The position numbers and the translations under genes are program-made. Below, one piece after another: positions 33,292 through 41,672 of a DNA stretch of 64,000 nucleotides. Numbering within the stretch: the stretch's first letter is position 1; the number at the start of each line of letters is the position of its first letter. The notes under the pieces are model-generated. The model made no database searches. It was not told the origin of the DNA and saw only the letters and a list, made by a program, of their open reading frames with translations. This stretch comes from Halobacillus dabanensis (GTDB lineage Bacteria > Bacillota > Bacilli > Bacillales > Halobacillaceae): contig NZ_FOSB01000005.1 of NCBI RefSeq assembly GCF_900114165.1, forward strand, positions 1 through 64,000. The letters are read 5' to 3'.

Positions 33292-33456
33292 GCCGTATGA
33301 AGCACTTCGGAATCGCTCTCCATTCCGTCTACGGGGGAGTGTTGAGAAAAGCTGTTGTAGAGCCTTTTCATAATAGCTCCCTGTCCTGCTCTTCCAGCAG
33401 TTTCGAGATACACTTAACTATTTGCCTCGAAACTGATTCTTCAAAAGTAGGGAGCT
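33292..33456. other. Structured non-coding stretch with stacked hairpins
   Basis: Directly after the family D repeat, two further structures can be drawn. CCGTA...GGAAT...ATTCC...TACGG gives a two-tier hairpin (33292-33337). AGCTCCCT (33375-33382) with AGGGAGCT (33449-33456) encloses a perfect 10-bp stem, CAGTTTCGAG (33398-33407) with CTCGAAACTG (33426-33435), and an alternative stem CTGCT/AGCAG overlaps its left arm. It may be part of a larger repeat unit or an RNA leader; no coding content is apparent. Confidence 0.5.
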
Positions 33457-33548
33457 TTTGTGGAAATTAAAAAAATGATTTTTCTTAGACACCAAACTTC
33501 GACTTCTTTCGATTATAGAGTAAGACGATGAAATGGGAGTTGGAGAGA

Positions 33549-34373
33549 ATGGATATGAATTGGATTCGGGAGCAGCAGCAGTTCAAAGATAAAAAGGAGC
33601 TCGATTACCACGTGCGCAGTTTTCTTTACAAAAGAAAGGCCGCCTTGTCAGAAGGGACGTTTCAGGTACTGACATTTATCTGGCGTCATGCGGTGAAATA
33701 TCCCGGTGTCGCTTTTCCGAAAAGGGCGACGATTGTGGATGGTACAGGTTTGAGCGAGAGCACGGTTATCCGGGCGCTCCGATGCATAGTGAAAGAAGGC
33801 CTGATCAAGAAGGTGACCACAAAGAAACCGAATGGCCGTCAGGGAGGAAATTTACTCGTGTTTCTTCCGCAGACGGATCTTTTTTTACCCTCTGATGACA
33901 CCCCACCTGACACCCTTCGTGACACTCCTCAGAAAAAGGAAAACAAGCACCAGGACAAGCCTCAAAGGACAAATTCGACGACGGAAACAAAGAATAATCA
34001 GTGTAAATCTTCTTTTAGTAAAGTAGTACCGTTTGATGCTTCCTTTTTGCCATCGTTCATTCCTGCTTCTTTCATTGAAACAAGCCAACCTTATTTAGGT
34101 GTGGAACAAGTATTGCCTGCGTGGAGGACAGTGCAGAGTGCCTATCGTCAGTGGAAATTGGAATCTCCTATAGAAGATTACTTGGAAGTTATCAATCAGA
34201 CGTTCAAACGAGCAGTTTTTGCCTATAAAAAAGGTCTTGTGCGTACGGAATTATTGCGCTATTTTTATGGTGGGCTGATGGAAGTATGGAAGCAGATTGC
34301 TCGCAAGGAAGGCTTTACTTTGGGGAAGGAGCTCATTTTCTATAATTGGTTGGAGGAAGAGACTGCTGAATAA
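33549..34373 (+). CDS. Winged helix-turn-helix protein, replication-initiator-like style
   Basis: A protein of about 274 residues. An N-terminal helical and winged-helix region (LSEGTFQVLTFIWRHAVKYPGVAFPKRATIVDGTGLSESTVIRALRCIVKEGLIKKV; residues about 30-85) reads like HTH_36 domains of plasmid and phage replication proteins. A low-complexity Pro/Lys/Thr linker (about 118-160) separates it from a helical C-terminal domain (QPYLGVEQVLPAWRTVQSAYRQWKLE...). Start choice is uncertain among ATG 33528, 33549 and 33555; 33549 and 33555 have GGAG-type sites. It stands alone between repeats and an iron-uptake operon. A DNA-binding role is likely; replication is only a resemblance. Confidence 0.7.
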   Translation: MDMNWIREQQQFKDKKELDYHVRSFLYKRKAALSEGTFQVLTFIWRHAVKYPGVAFPKRATIVDGTGLSESTVIRALRCIVKEGLIKKVTTKKPNGRQGGNLLVFLPQTDLFLPSDDTPPDTLRDTPQKKENKHQDKPQRTNSTTETKNNQCKSSFSKVVPFDASFLPSFIPASFIETSQPYLGVEQVLPAWRTVQSAYRQWKLESPIEDYLEVINQTFKRAVFAYKKGLVRTELLRYFYGGLMEVWKQIARKEGFTLGKELIFYNWLEEETAE

Positions 34374-34456
34374 CCCGACATCTTTTTTAAGCTAAATGGG
34401 TGAGAAATATTTCATTGACAGAAAATTGAGTCTCAGGTAGGATTATAGATGTTGAT

Positions 34457-34475
34457 GATAATGAGAATCTTTATC
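34457..34475 (+). promoter_or_regulatory. Fur box
   Basis: GATAATGAGAATCTTTATC matches the 19-bp Fur consensus GATAATGATAATCATTATC at 17 positions. It lies 91 bases upstream of the siderophore-binding protein gene, in the promoter region, so iron repression by Fur is expected. Confidence 0.88.
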
Positions 34476-34565
34476 AGTTGTTTGATTTTTCTAAATAAGG
34501 GTATGAAAATGGTATCGCTGGTAAACGATTCTACATAATAGAAAAGTTCGAGAGGGTGTTTATAC

Positions 34566-35588
34566 ATGAAAAAGGTTTGGTTGTTCGCCCTGTTGTTAGG
34601 GCTGGTTCTCCTTGCTGCGTGTGGCGGAGGAACCGACGAAGGTTCTGAGAATGAGGAGACCAATGATCAAGAAGAAAAAGAAGAGGAAACATCAGAAGGG
34701 GAAGAAACCCGTTCGATAACGATTGAAGATGCTACAGGGGAAAAAACGATTGAAGGAACACCGAAGAAAGTGGTCGTCCTTGAGTGGACATATGCAGAAA
34801 ACCTTCAAGCACTTGGTATGGAGCCAGTCGGCGTTGCTGGTCTGGATCAGTATGGCGACTGGGTGAATGTAGGGATTCCATTCAGTGAGGATGTCGAGGA
34901 CGTCGGGACTCGCCAAGAGCCGAACTTAGAAGCGATTTCTCGCTTGGATCCGGATTTGATTATCGGTGTCGATTTCCGTCATGAAGCAATTAAGGAAGAC
35001 TTGGAGAGTATCGCTCCGACGGTAATGTTCGCGCCTTATTCGGAAGAAGCGGCACAGGATCAATTCCAAAACATGATTGATGAATTCAACACAATGGCTA
35101 AAATTGTTGATAAAGAAGATAAAGCAGATGAAGTGCTTATGAACATGGAAGAGACGTTCACAGAGCAGCAAGCCCGTCTCGAGGAAGCGGATAAAGATGG
35201 GATGAATTACGTAATCTCACAAGCATTCACTATGCAGGATACACCGACATTGCGTTTATTCACAGATAATTCGATGGTAGCTAAGATCATGAATAATCTT
35301 GGTATGGAGAACGATTATGAATCCGAAGAGCTTGAAATTTATGGCTACACGGAAACGACGGTGGAAGCACTGCAAAACTACCAGGATTCCAACTTCTTCT
35401 ACATCGTTCAGGAAGAGGATAATATTTTTGAAGAACAACTGGCTGGAAACCCTGTCTGGGAAGACCTTGGATTTGTCCAGGAAGGCCGCACCTATCAAAT
35501 GCCGGGTGATGCCTGGACATTCGGTGGACCACTTTCAGCAGAAGTTCTAGCTGAACAAGTAGTCAACGCGGCACTGGAAGAAAACTGA
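34566..35588 (+). CDS. Iron-siderophore ABC transporter substrate-binding lipoprotein
   Basis: A 340-residue FecB/FhuD-type binding protein. The signal peptide ends LVLLAACGGG (lipidation Cys at residue 19), then an acidic Glu/Asp-rich linker (residues about 25-50) leads into the PBP fold. VVLEWTYAENLQALGMEPVGVAG and PDLIIGVDFRHEAIKEDL are typical for siderophore-binding proteins, and GNPVWEDLGFVQEGRTYQMP closes the second lobe. It carries ferric siderophore to the permease encoded 14 bases later. A Fur box lies upstream. The siderophore type (hydroxamate or citrate) is not predictable. Confidence 0.93.
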   Translation: MKKVWLFALLLGLVLLAACGGGTDEGSENEETNDQEEKEEETSEGEETRSITIEDATGEKTIEGTPKKVVVLEWTYAENLQALGMEPVGVAGLDQYGDWVNVGIPFSEDVEDVGTRQEPNLEAISRLDPDLIIGVDFRHEAIKEDLESIAPTVMFAPYSEEAAQDQFQNMIDEFNTMAKIVDKEDKADEVLMNMEETFTEQQARLEEADKDGMNYVISQAFTMQDTPTLRLFTDNSMVAKIMNNLGMENDYESEELEIYGYTETTVEALQNYQDSNFFYIVQEEDNIFEEQLAGNPVWEDLGFVQEGRTYQMPGDAWTFGGPLSAEVLAEQVVNAALEEN

Positions 35589-35602
35589 AGTGAGTGGGTT
35601 TT

Positions 35603-37627
35603 ATGAATTCGACGCTTAAGAACACAATGATTGCGGTTCTCACCTTCGGAGGTGGGACCGCGTTGTTGTGTCTTTTAACTTTTATACATATCAATCAAGG
35701 GAATGTAGAAATTCCACTATCAACTGTTGTTGATGCTCTGATCAGTCCGCAGGATACGCTGCAGCATCACACGGTCCGTACGCTCCGCATGCCGCGTGCA
35801 GTCATGGGAATCATCGCGGGTGGAGCGCTTGCGGTGTCTGGGGTCATTTTGCAGACGGTAACGAAAAACCCGTTGTCTTCGGCAAGTACGCTCGGGATTC
35901 ATTCGGGGACGTATTTTGCTGTTGTAGTAACGACGATATTTGTGCCGACAGCAATGATCGGTAATGGGATCGTAACAGCGTTTCTCGGGGGCATTCTAAC
36001 GTTCTTATTTGTATACGTGCTGTCTGGTGGTTCGGATGCGACTCCTGTCCGGATGGTGCTTGCCGGGATGATTGTGACGTTCTTATTTTCAGCACTGACT
36101 TCGGTATTGCAAATTTTTTATGAAAATGAGACACAGGGATTGTTCTTGTGGGGATCTGGCACCCTGATTCAAAATGATTGGGACGGGGTGTCGTTTTCCC
36201 TTCCTGTTATCGTTGTCGGAGTAATCGTAACCTTAGTGTTTTCAAGTAAACTCGATACCCTGACACTTGGGGATGATGTGGCCACAGCACTTGGGCAAAA
36301 TGTCCGTACAGTAAAGGTTGTCACGATCATCGCAGCCGTACTGTTGACGAGTGTGACAGTAAGTATCGTCGGACCGATCGGTTTTGTCGGACTAGTGGCT
36401 CCGCATTTAATCAAATTGATCGGGTACCGTGCTCATTTGCCGTTAATTTTAGGTTCCTTCTTATGGGGAGGCAACGTGCTCCTGCTTGCCGACGTCCTTG
36501 CCCGGGTGATCGATCCGTCGTTTAATGAATTGCCTGTCGGGGCTATTACGGCGCTTGTAGGTTCGCCGTGGCTCATCTGGCTTGTCATGCGCATGAAGAG
36601 GAGTAACAGCCAGGACTCGGGAGCAATTATGGCCGGGAAAAATTCGGCGACATTGTCGATGGCTAAGTTACTTCCAGTGCTTCTCCTGCTTATCGGCCTG
36701 ACTCTACTCGTAAGTCTTGCTTCTGGTAACTATGGTTTTGAACCTCTGGTCACCTACAACGCCTTTTTCGGGGAAGCGAATGATTTCCTGCGTGGATTGA
36801 TTATTGACTTAAGGCTGCCGAGAGCGCTTGTCGCGTTGTTCAGTGGAGCGGTTCTAGCAGTCAGTGGCTTGATTTTCCAAGGGGTGTTACGAAATCCACT
36901 GGCGGATCCGTCGGTGATCGGGATCACTTCTGGTGCTGGTGTCGGTGCGTTGATGACGATGTATTGGTTCAGTGTTTCAGCGGTCTGGATTCCAGTAGGT
37001 GCGATGGCAGGGGCGTTAGTTTTCTTCCTCGTCGTCATGGTGTTAGGGGCAAAAGCTGAATTCCAACCGACTGTTTTGGCCCTGCTTGGAATAGGGATGT
37101 CTGCATTTGGTTCCGCGCTAATTCAGATCATGGTCGTGCAGTCAGACCTTGGCGTTGCCTCTGCTCTGACGTGGCTCTCTGGGACAACGTACGCGAAAGG
37201 CTGGGCAGAGTTGTTACAGTATTTAATTTGGCCTGTACTATTGTTCATTCCGCTATTAGCCTTTTATATTAAAACACTTGATGTGTTGTCCCTTGGGGAT
37301 GATACCGCAAAAGGGCTTGGATTACGGGTTGTCAGTGTTCGTTTCCAAATGGCATTGATTGCGACATTGCTTGCCGCCTGTAGTGTGGCCGCGGTCGGTT
37401 CGATCGGTTTCGTCGGGTTGATAGCTCCACACCTTGCAAGATTGCTTGTCGGAAGTGTCAATCAGAAGCTGTTACCTGTTACGATGCTGATCGGTGGGGC
37501 GCTGCTTGTAGTAGCTGACTTGTTCAGTCGGACACTGCTCGCTCCGAACGAAATTCCTTCAGGTATTCTCGTTGCACTGATTGGTGCGCCTTATTTCTTA
37601 TGGTTGATGAAAAAGCGTGCGGCCTAA
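35603..37627 (+). CDS. Fused FecCD-type siderophore permease (two domains in one chain)
   Basis: A 674-residue membrane protein holding two complete FecCD permease domains, about residues 1-325 and 345-674. Each has around ten helices and its own family motifs: LRMPRAVMGIIAGGALAVSGVILQTVTKNPLSSASTLGIHSG and GFVGLVAPHLIK in the first, LRLPRALVALFSGAVLAVSGLIFQGVLRNPLADPSVIGITSG and GFVGLIAPHLARL in the second. In most Bacilli these are two separate subunits; fusion is known from FhuB of enteric bacteria. No ATPase gene (FhuC-like) is adjacent, so a shared one from elsewhere must serve. Start ATG 35603 follows GAGTGGG. Terminator at 37612. Confidence 0.93.
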   Translation: MNSTLKNTMIAVLTFGGGTALLCLLTFIHINQGNVEIPLSTVVDALISPQDTLQHHTVRTLRMPRAVMGIIAGGALAVSGVILQTVTKNPLSSASTLGIHSGTYFAVVVTTIFVPTAMIGNGIVTAFLGGILTFLFVYVLSGGSDATPVRMVLAGMIVTFLFSALTSVLQIFYENETQGLFLWGSGTLIQNDWDGVSFSLPVIVVGVIVTLVFSSKLDTLTLGDDVATALGQNVRTVKVVTIIAAVLLTSVTVSIVGPIGFVGLVAPHLIKLIGYRAHLPLILGSFLWGGNVLLLADVLARVIDPSFNELPVGAITALVGSPWLIWLVMRMKRSNSQDSGAIMAGKNSATLSMAKLLPVLLLLIGLTLLVSLASGNYGFEPLVTYNAFFGEANDFLRGLIIDLRLPRALVALFSGAVLAVSGLIFQGVLRNPLADPSVIGITSGAGVGALMTMYWFSVSAVWIPVGAMAGALVFFLVVMVLGAKAEFQPTVLALLGIGMSAFGSALIQIMVVQSDLGVASALTWLSGTTYAKGWAELLQYLIWPVLLFIPLLAFYIKTLDVLSLGDDTAKGLGLRVVSVRFQMALIATLLAACSVAAVGSIGFVGLIAPHLARLLVGSVNQKLLPVTMLIGGALLVVADLFSRTLLAPNEIPSGILVALIGAPYFLWLMKKRAA

Positions 37628-37648
37628 TGGTCACACGCTTTTTTTTCT
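37612..37648 (+). terminator. Terminator of the siderophore operon
   Basis: AAAGCGTG and CACGCTTT arms with an inner GGCC/GGTC pairing and a TAAT loop, followed by eight Ts. The stem starts inside the last permease codons. Confidence 0.85.
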
Positions 37649-37794
37649 GGTCCTTTACCATTCGTCTTGCAGAGGGGGGAGCTTGCTTTCTCCACTTTTT
37701 CAGCATGTGGGGATCAGTAAGGCACTTTCACTTTCGTTTTTGCGTATGTATGCTATGATGAGAAAAAATATGAACGCCAGGGGAGAGTTATGAG

Positions 37795-38763
37795 ATGAAA
37801 ATACCTTTTATTAAATGCCATGGATCAGGAAATGACTTTATCTTGATCGACGAAATCGAGAATGACTTTGGATTTTCAGAAAAAGACCGACGAGAGCTTT
37901 CTATCTTGTTGTGTGACCGGCAGGATGGCATCGGATCAGATGGTATCTTGTTCGTCATGCCGAGTGATAAAGCAGAAGGACGGATGCGTATGTTCAACTC
38001 TGATGGAACAGAGGCGGAAATGTGCGGGAACGGCCTCCGTTGTGTTGCGCGTCACATGATTGAAAAGCTGGGGAAAACAGAAATTGCGATTGAAACAGAA
38101 AAAGCGGTGCTTCCTGTCAGCCAGGTGGAGGAAATTTTTCCGGAAATCGATACATTTTCAGTCATGATTGATCCTGTTTCCTTTAAAGTGGAATCCTTGC
38201 CAATGAATTATAATGGAGAGGAAGCGGTGGATGTAGCTATACCTGAATTGTCTGCAGAACGTACTTTTACAGCTTTGAGCGTACCGAATCCACATATCGT
38301 GAGCATCGTGGACAATGTGGATCAAGACGAACTGTCAGCGGTAGGGAAAAAGGCGAACGATTTGCCGGAAGTCTTTCCGAATGGTGTGAACGTAAGCTAT
38401 GTGCAAATTTTAGAGAAGAATAAAATCTTTGTTCGTACGTTTGAGCGTGGCGTCGGTCTGACCAATGCTTGCGGGACGGCGATGAGTGCCTCTTCCTTGG
38501 TCTCGACGATTCTCGGCCCGAACGAAAAGGACACACCGATTGTCGTCATCAATAAAGGTGGTCTTGTCAATTGTGTCGTCGAAAAAGAGGAGGGACGTTT
38601 CTCCATTCAATTACGCGGGAATGGTACCAATGTCTATCAGGCAGTCGTAGATGTTGACCCGGAAGCCCGGACATTTGCCGTGTCTGAGCAAAGCTTTTTT
38701 GAAAAAGAGAATAAAACGTATGAAAAATTAGAAGCATTCGCCGCTTCGGAAATAGGAGGTTGA
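37795..38763 (+). CDS. dapF: Diaminopimelate epimerase
   Basis: A 322-residue DapF-type enzyme. The opening [17 protein letters not shown] and the active-site motifs [15 protein letters not shown] (first catalytic Cys, near residue 80) and [17 protein letters not shown] (second Cys, near residue 225) are intact. The family is usually 275-290 residues; here the sequence extends about 35 residues at the C-terminus ([18 protein letters not shown]). It converts LL- to meso-diaminopimelate for lysine and peptidoglycan synthesis. ATG 37795 follows GGGGAGAG. It overlaps closely with yjbQ downstream (4-base gap), so the two share a transcript. Confidence 0.95.
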   Translation: MKIPFIKCHGSGNDFILIDEIENDFGFSEKDRRELSILLCDRQDGIGSDGILFVMPSDKAEGRMRMFNSDGTEAEMCGNGLRCVARHMIEKLGKTEIAIETEKAVLPVSQVEEIFPEIDTFSVMIDPVSFKVESLPMNYNGEEAVDVAIPELSAERTFTALSVPNPHIVSIVDNVDQDELSAVGKKANDLPEVFPNGVNVSYVQILEKNKIFVRTFERGVGLTNACGTAMSASSLVSTILGPNEKDTPIVVINKGGLVNCVVEKEEGRFSIQLRGNGTNVYQAVVDVDPEARTFAVSEQSFFEKENKTYEKLEAFAASEIGG

Positions 38764-38767
38764 TACG

Positions 38768-39163
38768 ATGTTGAAGACCTTTCAAGTGAAGACCAGTCAT
38801 CATGATCAAATGATTGATGTTACCGATCAAGTACAGGACTGGGTGAGTGAACAAGGGGTGAAAGATGGTGTGATTGTTGTGCAGTCGATGCACACGACGG
38901 CCGGACTCACCGTCAATGAAAACGCCGACCCGGATGTGAAAACAGATATGCTGAACCGTTTCCGGGAAGTGTATCCATGGGAGCATCCAGAAGACCGCCA
39001 TGCGGAAGGCAATACGGCTGCACATATGAAAACAAGCACGGTCGGACATGCCCAGACTTTGTTGGTAGAAGACGGGCGCCTGGTTCTCGGTACATGGCAG
39101 GGACTTTATTTCTGTGAATTTGATGGACCAAGAAACCGGAAGTTTGTTGCGAAGTTTTTATAG
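38768..39163 (+). CDS. yjbQ: YjbQ-type (UPF0047) secondary thiamine-phosphate synthase
   Basis: A 131-residue protein of the YjbQ/UPF0047 family. [21 protein letters not shown] (His and Thr near residues 41-45) and the histidines in [19 protein letters not shown] form the presumed metal site, and [19 protein letters not shown] is the family C-terminus. Some homologues have weak thiamine-phosphate synthase activity; the true role remains unclear. Start ATG 38768 lies behind AGGAGGT at the end of dapF. Ends before a terminator at 39175. Confidence 0.92.
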   Translation: MLKTFQVKTSHHDQMIDVTDQVQDWVSEQGVKDGVIVVQSMHTTAGLTVNENADPDVKTDMLNRFREVYPWEHPEDRHAEGNTAAHMKTSTVGHAQTLLVEDGRLVLGTWQGLYFCEFDGPRNRKFVAKFL

Positions 39164-39173
39164 GAAGATAGGA

Positions 39174-39214
39174 AAAGCGGGACGAAGGAAAGATTTCGTC
39201 CTGCTTTTTTTATA
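39174..39214 (+). terminator. Terminator of dapF-yjbQ
   Basis: AGCGGGACGAA pairs with TTCGTCCTGCT around a short A/G loop and is followed by TTTTTTTAT. Confidence 0.93.
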
Positions 39215-39244
39215 TATGGCAGCCAGTAAATAGAACGATATAAG

Positions 39245-39273
39245 TTGACACCATTGTTCCGTGGTGATAAAGT
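39245..39273 (+). promoter_or_regulatory. Promoter of the Rrf2 operon
   Basis: TTGACA (39245-39250) and TAAAGT (39268-39273) are 17 bases apart. Downstream, AGAC-N7-GTCT at about 39288-39302 is a small inverted repeat between the promoter and the gene, a plausible site for an Rrf2-type repressor. Confidence 0.65.
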
Positions 39274-39331
39274 ATTATTTGAATTATAGACAACAATAGT
39301 CTTTAATATCCTTAATAAGGAGGAGATAATA

Positions 39332-39763
39332 ATGAAATACTCAAAAGCAACGAATTACGCCTTACACACGATGGTTTATTTAGTTTCCTTACCTAAAGGA
39401 ACGACTGTTGGTGTTCAGCGATTGGCAGCGATGCAGGATTTGTCTCCCACTTATCTCTCCAAAATTTTAACGAAACTCGCAAAAGGTGGGTGGATTGAAT
39501 CTACCCCAGGCGTTAAAGGAGGGTATAAGGTGTCGAAAAAGAAAGAGAAGATTTCTTTCTTAGACATTATCAAAGCCGTCGAAGGAGAGTCCCAGTTATT
39601 CCACTGTTCCCTGGATCATAATGAAGACTGCCTGATTGAAAATGTGATGATCCAAGCGGAGCAAAACATGAAGGAAGACCTGGCAAACAAATATCTTATA
39701 GATATAGCTGATAAGATGGAAGAAAAACGGCTGGAACACACACATGCAAAGGAAGAGAGCTGA
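39332..39763 (+). CDS. Rrf2-family transcriptional regulator
   Basis: A 143-residue Rrf2 protein. KYSKATNYALHTMVYLVSLPKG starts the winged-helix domain, LAAMQDLSPTYLSKILTKLAKGGWIESTPGVKGGYKVSK is the recognition part, and Cys residues occur at HCSLDHNEDC, with only two in the region where IscR-type members bind a cluster. That fits YwnA-like members with cysteine-based sensing. It heads an operon with a thioredoxin-reductase-like flavoprotein (5-base gap) and a methyltransferase. Redox or electrophile sensing is the likely theme. ATG 39332 follows AAGGAGGAG. Confidence 0.9.
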   Translation: MKYSKATNYALHTMVYLVSLPKGTTVGVQRLAAMQDLSPTYLSKILTKLAKGGWIESTPGVKGGYKVSKKKEKISFLDIIKAVEGESQLFHCSLDHNEDCLIENVMIQAEQNMKEDLANKYLIDIADKMEEKRLEHTHAKEES

Positions 39764-39768
39764 TATAA

Positions 39769-40668
39769 ATGATGTTGGATTGTGCTGTAATCGGAGGAGG
39801 ACCAGCTGGATTGAATGCTTCCTTGGTCCTTGGAAGGTCCAGACGAGCGACCGTGCTTTTTGATAATGAACAACCTCGAAATGCGGTAACCCAGGAAGCT
39901 CATGGGTTTATGACGAGAGATGGAATCAATCCGGGAGAGTTAAGACGCCTGGCTAGAGAAGAACTTGGAAAGTACCCAGACGTCCATATAAAGAAGCAAA
40001 AAGTGACAAGGGTATGGAAGCATGATGGGATATTTTCTATGGAGACAGAGGAAGGGGATCTCTATACGGCAAAAAAAGTTATAGTAGCGACAGGTCTTAA
40101 AGAACGGTTGCCAGAAATACCCCATATCCATCAATTTTACGGAACGAGCTTATTCAGCTGTCCTTTCTGTGATGGATGGGAACTAAGAGACCGCCCATTG
40201 GCTGTCATTGCCGAAAATTCAGGAGCCCTTCATATGACGAAGGTTGTTTATAACTGGTCCAGGGATCTGGTTGTTTGTACGAATGGAAAGCAAACGTTAT
40301 CGGGAGAGGAAAAGCGGCTTTTAGAAGAAAAAGGAGTGACCGTATATGAACAGCCGATCGCTGCCTTAACTGGGGATCAAGGCGATTTGAAGCAAATCTC
40401 ATTTAATGATGGGACGACCATTTCCCGTGACGGAGGATTTGTCATAACAGAATTGGAACAAGCCGCATCGATCGGAGAGGGTTTGGGATGTGAATTTAAC
40501 AATCAAGGTGCTATCAAAACGGATGGCATCGGTCGGACCAGTGTCGATGGAGTATTTGCCTGTGGCGATGCTTCGATCATCGCCCCTTCCCAATTAATCA
40601 TTGCGGCCGCGGAAGGCAGCAAAGCCGCCATAGGTGTCAACGCCGCCCTGGTGGAGGAAAACTTTTAA
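39769..40668 (+). CDS. Thioredoxin reductase-like FAD/NAD(P) oxidoreductase
   Basis: A 299-residue flavoprotein. The N-terminal FAD motif CAVIGGGPAGLNASLVLGRS (residues 4-23) and the second nucleotide region VDGVFACGDASIIAPSQLIIAAAEGSKAA are intact. The redox-active pair is in SCPFCDGWE (Cys-Pro-Phe-Cys), in place of the CATC of true TrxB, a pattern found in low-molecular-weight disulfide or bacillithiol-linked relatives. The NADPH-binding domain motif is eroded (VIAENSGALHMTK), so NADPH binding may be unusual. Regulated with the Rrf2 gene just upstream. Confidence 0.9.
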   Translation: MMLDCAVIGGGPAGLNASLVLGRSRRATVLFDNEQPRNAVTQEAHGFMTRDGINPGELRRLAREELGKYPDVHIKKQKVTRVWKHDGIFSMETEEGDLYTAKKVIVATGLKERLPEIPHIHQFYGTSLFSCPFCDGWELRDRPLAVIAENSGALHMTKVVYNWSRDLVVCTNGKQTLSGEEKRLLEEKGVTVYEQPIAALTGDQGDLKQISFNDGTTISRDGGFVITELEQAASIGEGLGCEFNNQGAIKTDGIGRTSVDGVFACGDASIIAPSQLIIAAAEGSKAAIGVNAALVEENF

Positions 40669-40713
40669 CAGGACTTTTACACTTTATATAAATTTTATTC
40701 CAGGAGGATTTTT

Positions 40714-41346
40714 ATGAAAAACCACGAAAACGTAAATTCTATCGACAAGTTTAGAAAAAAGGTAGCTTATTTGGATAGCAGCCAGCGAAGAGAGCAATTC
40801 TCGCCGGAAAGTTTACTGGATTCTCTCCAGATTCAGCGTCATGATCACTTATTGGATGTTGGTGCTGGAACAGGTTTCTTAACCATCCCAGCGGCCAAGA
40901 GGACGGATGGAACGGTATATGCCCTGGATATCGATGCAAACATGATAGGTTTGCTAGAATCCAAGGCAAAAGAGGAAGGGATAGAAAATATTCAAACCAT
41001 CCAAGCTGGTATGAAAGACAGTTCCTTACCAAATGATTCGGTTGATGTAGTGATGGCATCTTTAGTTCTCCATGAAATCAACCCTCTAGCGGAAACGTTA
41101 CAAGATATTAAGCAGGTTCTTAAACAAAATGGATTCTTCGTTTGTGTGGAATTAGAAGATGACCCAAATAATAATCATCCAAGAATCTCTTCCACTCGAA
41201 TGGAACAGGAATTAACCAAAGCGGGATTTCATATCCATCAGAAGTTTTATCCGACCGAATCTATCTATGTCTTCATTGTTCAAAAACCAGCTGATTCGAT
41301 GGAGCAATATTTTTTTGGCTTAATTACGGATATTAAGAGTCTTTAA
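40714..41346 (+). CDS. Class I SAM-dependent methyltransferase
   Basis: A 210-residue methyltransferase of the Methyltransf_11 type. LLDVGAGTGFLTIPAAKRTDG (about residues 47-67) is SAM-binding motif I, YALDIDANMIGLLESKA motif II, and ASLVLHEINPLAETLQDIKQVLKQNGFFVCVE follows. It is the third gene of the Rrf2 operon, 45 bases after the flavoprotein gene, behind AGGAGGA. The substrate is unknown; a toxic metal, selenite or quinone-type substrate is common for such clusters but not shown here. A terminator follows at 41362. Confidence 0.88.
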   Translation: MKNHENVNSIDKFRKKVAYLDSSQRREQFSPESLLDSLQIQRHDHLLDVGAGTGFLTIPAAKRTDGTVYALDIDANMIGLLESKAKEEGIENIQTIQAGMKDSSLPNDSVDVVMASLVLHEINPLAETLQDIKQVLKQNGFFVCVELEDDPNNNHPRISSTRMEQELTKAGFHIHQKFYPTESIYVFIVQKPADSMEQYFFGLITDIKSL

Positions 41347-41361
41347 TATATGTTATATGGT

Positions 41362-41396
41362 GGGGCGATTATTCTTTAGGAATAGTCGTCTTTTCT
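41362..41396 (+). terminator. Terminator of the Rrf2 operon
   Basis: GGCGATTATTC and GGAATAGTCGTC pair fully (G-T pairs included) around TTTA and are followed by TTTT. The right arm, GGAATAGTCGTC, is identical to the sequence flanking the insertion sequence at 517-528. Confidence 0.85.
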
Positions 41397-41479
41397 ATGA
41401 GGAAATGGTAACTCTAGCTGGGTGTCTACGTAAAGAAAAGAAAAGGAGCACATTTGCTGGTGAATAGAATGAAGGGAGA

Positions 41480-41590
41480 ATGGTCACCTTGGAGGCCTGC
41501 TTAAAATGGGGATTTGTTCTTCTATATGAAGGCGAAACGAAAAGAATGTATTTAACTGTGGTAACCATGGATTCTTTAAAGGTTAATTGA
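41480..41590 (+). CDS. Possible small ORF (36 aa)
   Basis: ATG 41480, or TTG 41489 with a better distance from AGGGAG, opens a frame of 33-36 codons ending at 41588-41590 (MVTLEACLKWGFVLLYEGETKRMYLTVVTMDSLKVN read in parts). It is hydrophobic in the centre but not a clear membrane helix. No family recognised. The remaining 41396-41672 interval shows no other gene. Confidence 0.25.
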   Translation: MVTLEACLKWGFVLLYEGETKRMYLTVVTMDSLKVN

Positions 41591-41672
41591 TTCTAATTTT
41601 TGAAAAAACCGCTGATAAAAGGTGTGAAATAGAGAAAGCCCCTTAAAGGGACTTCCTCAATCCATGACATTT

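Noticed and set aside
33249-33470. 73-codon frame in the family D/structured region
   Set aside because: Starts inside the repeat, no ribosome site, Cys/Ser-rich nonsense composition; the region is explained by palindromes.
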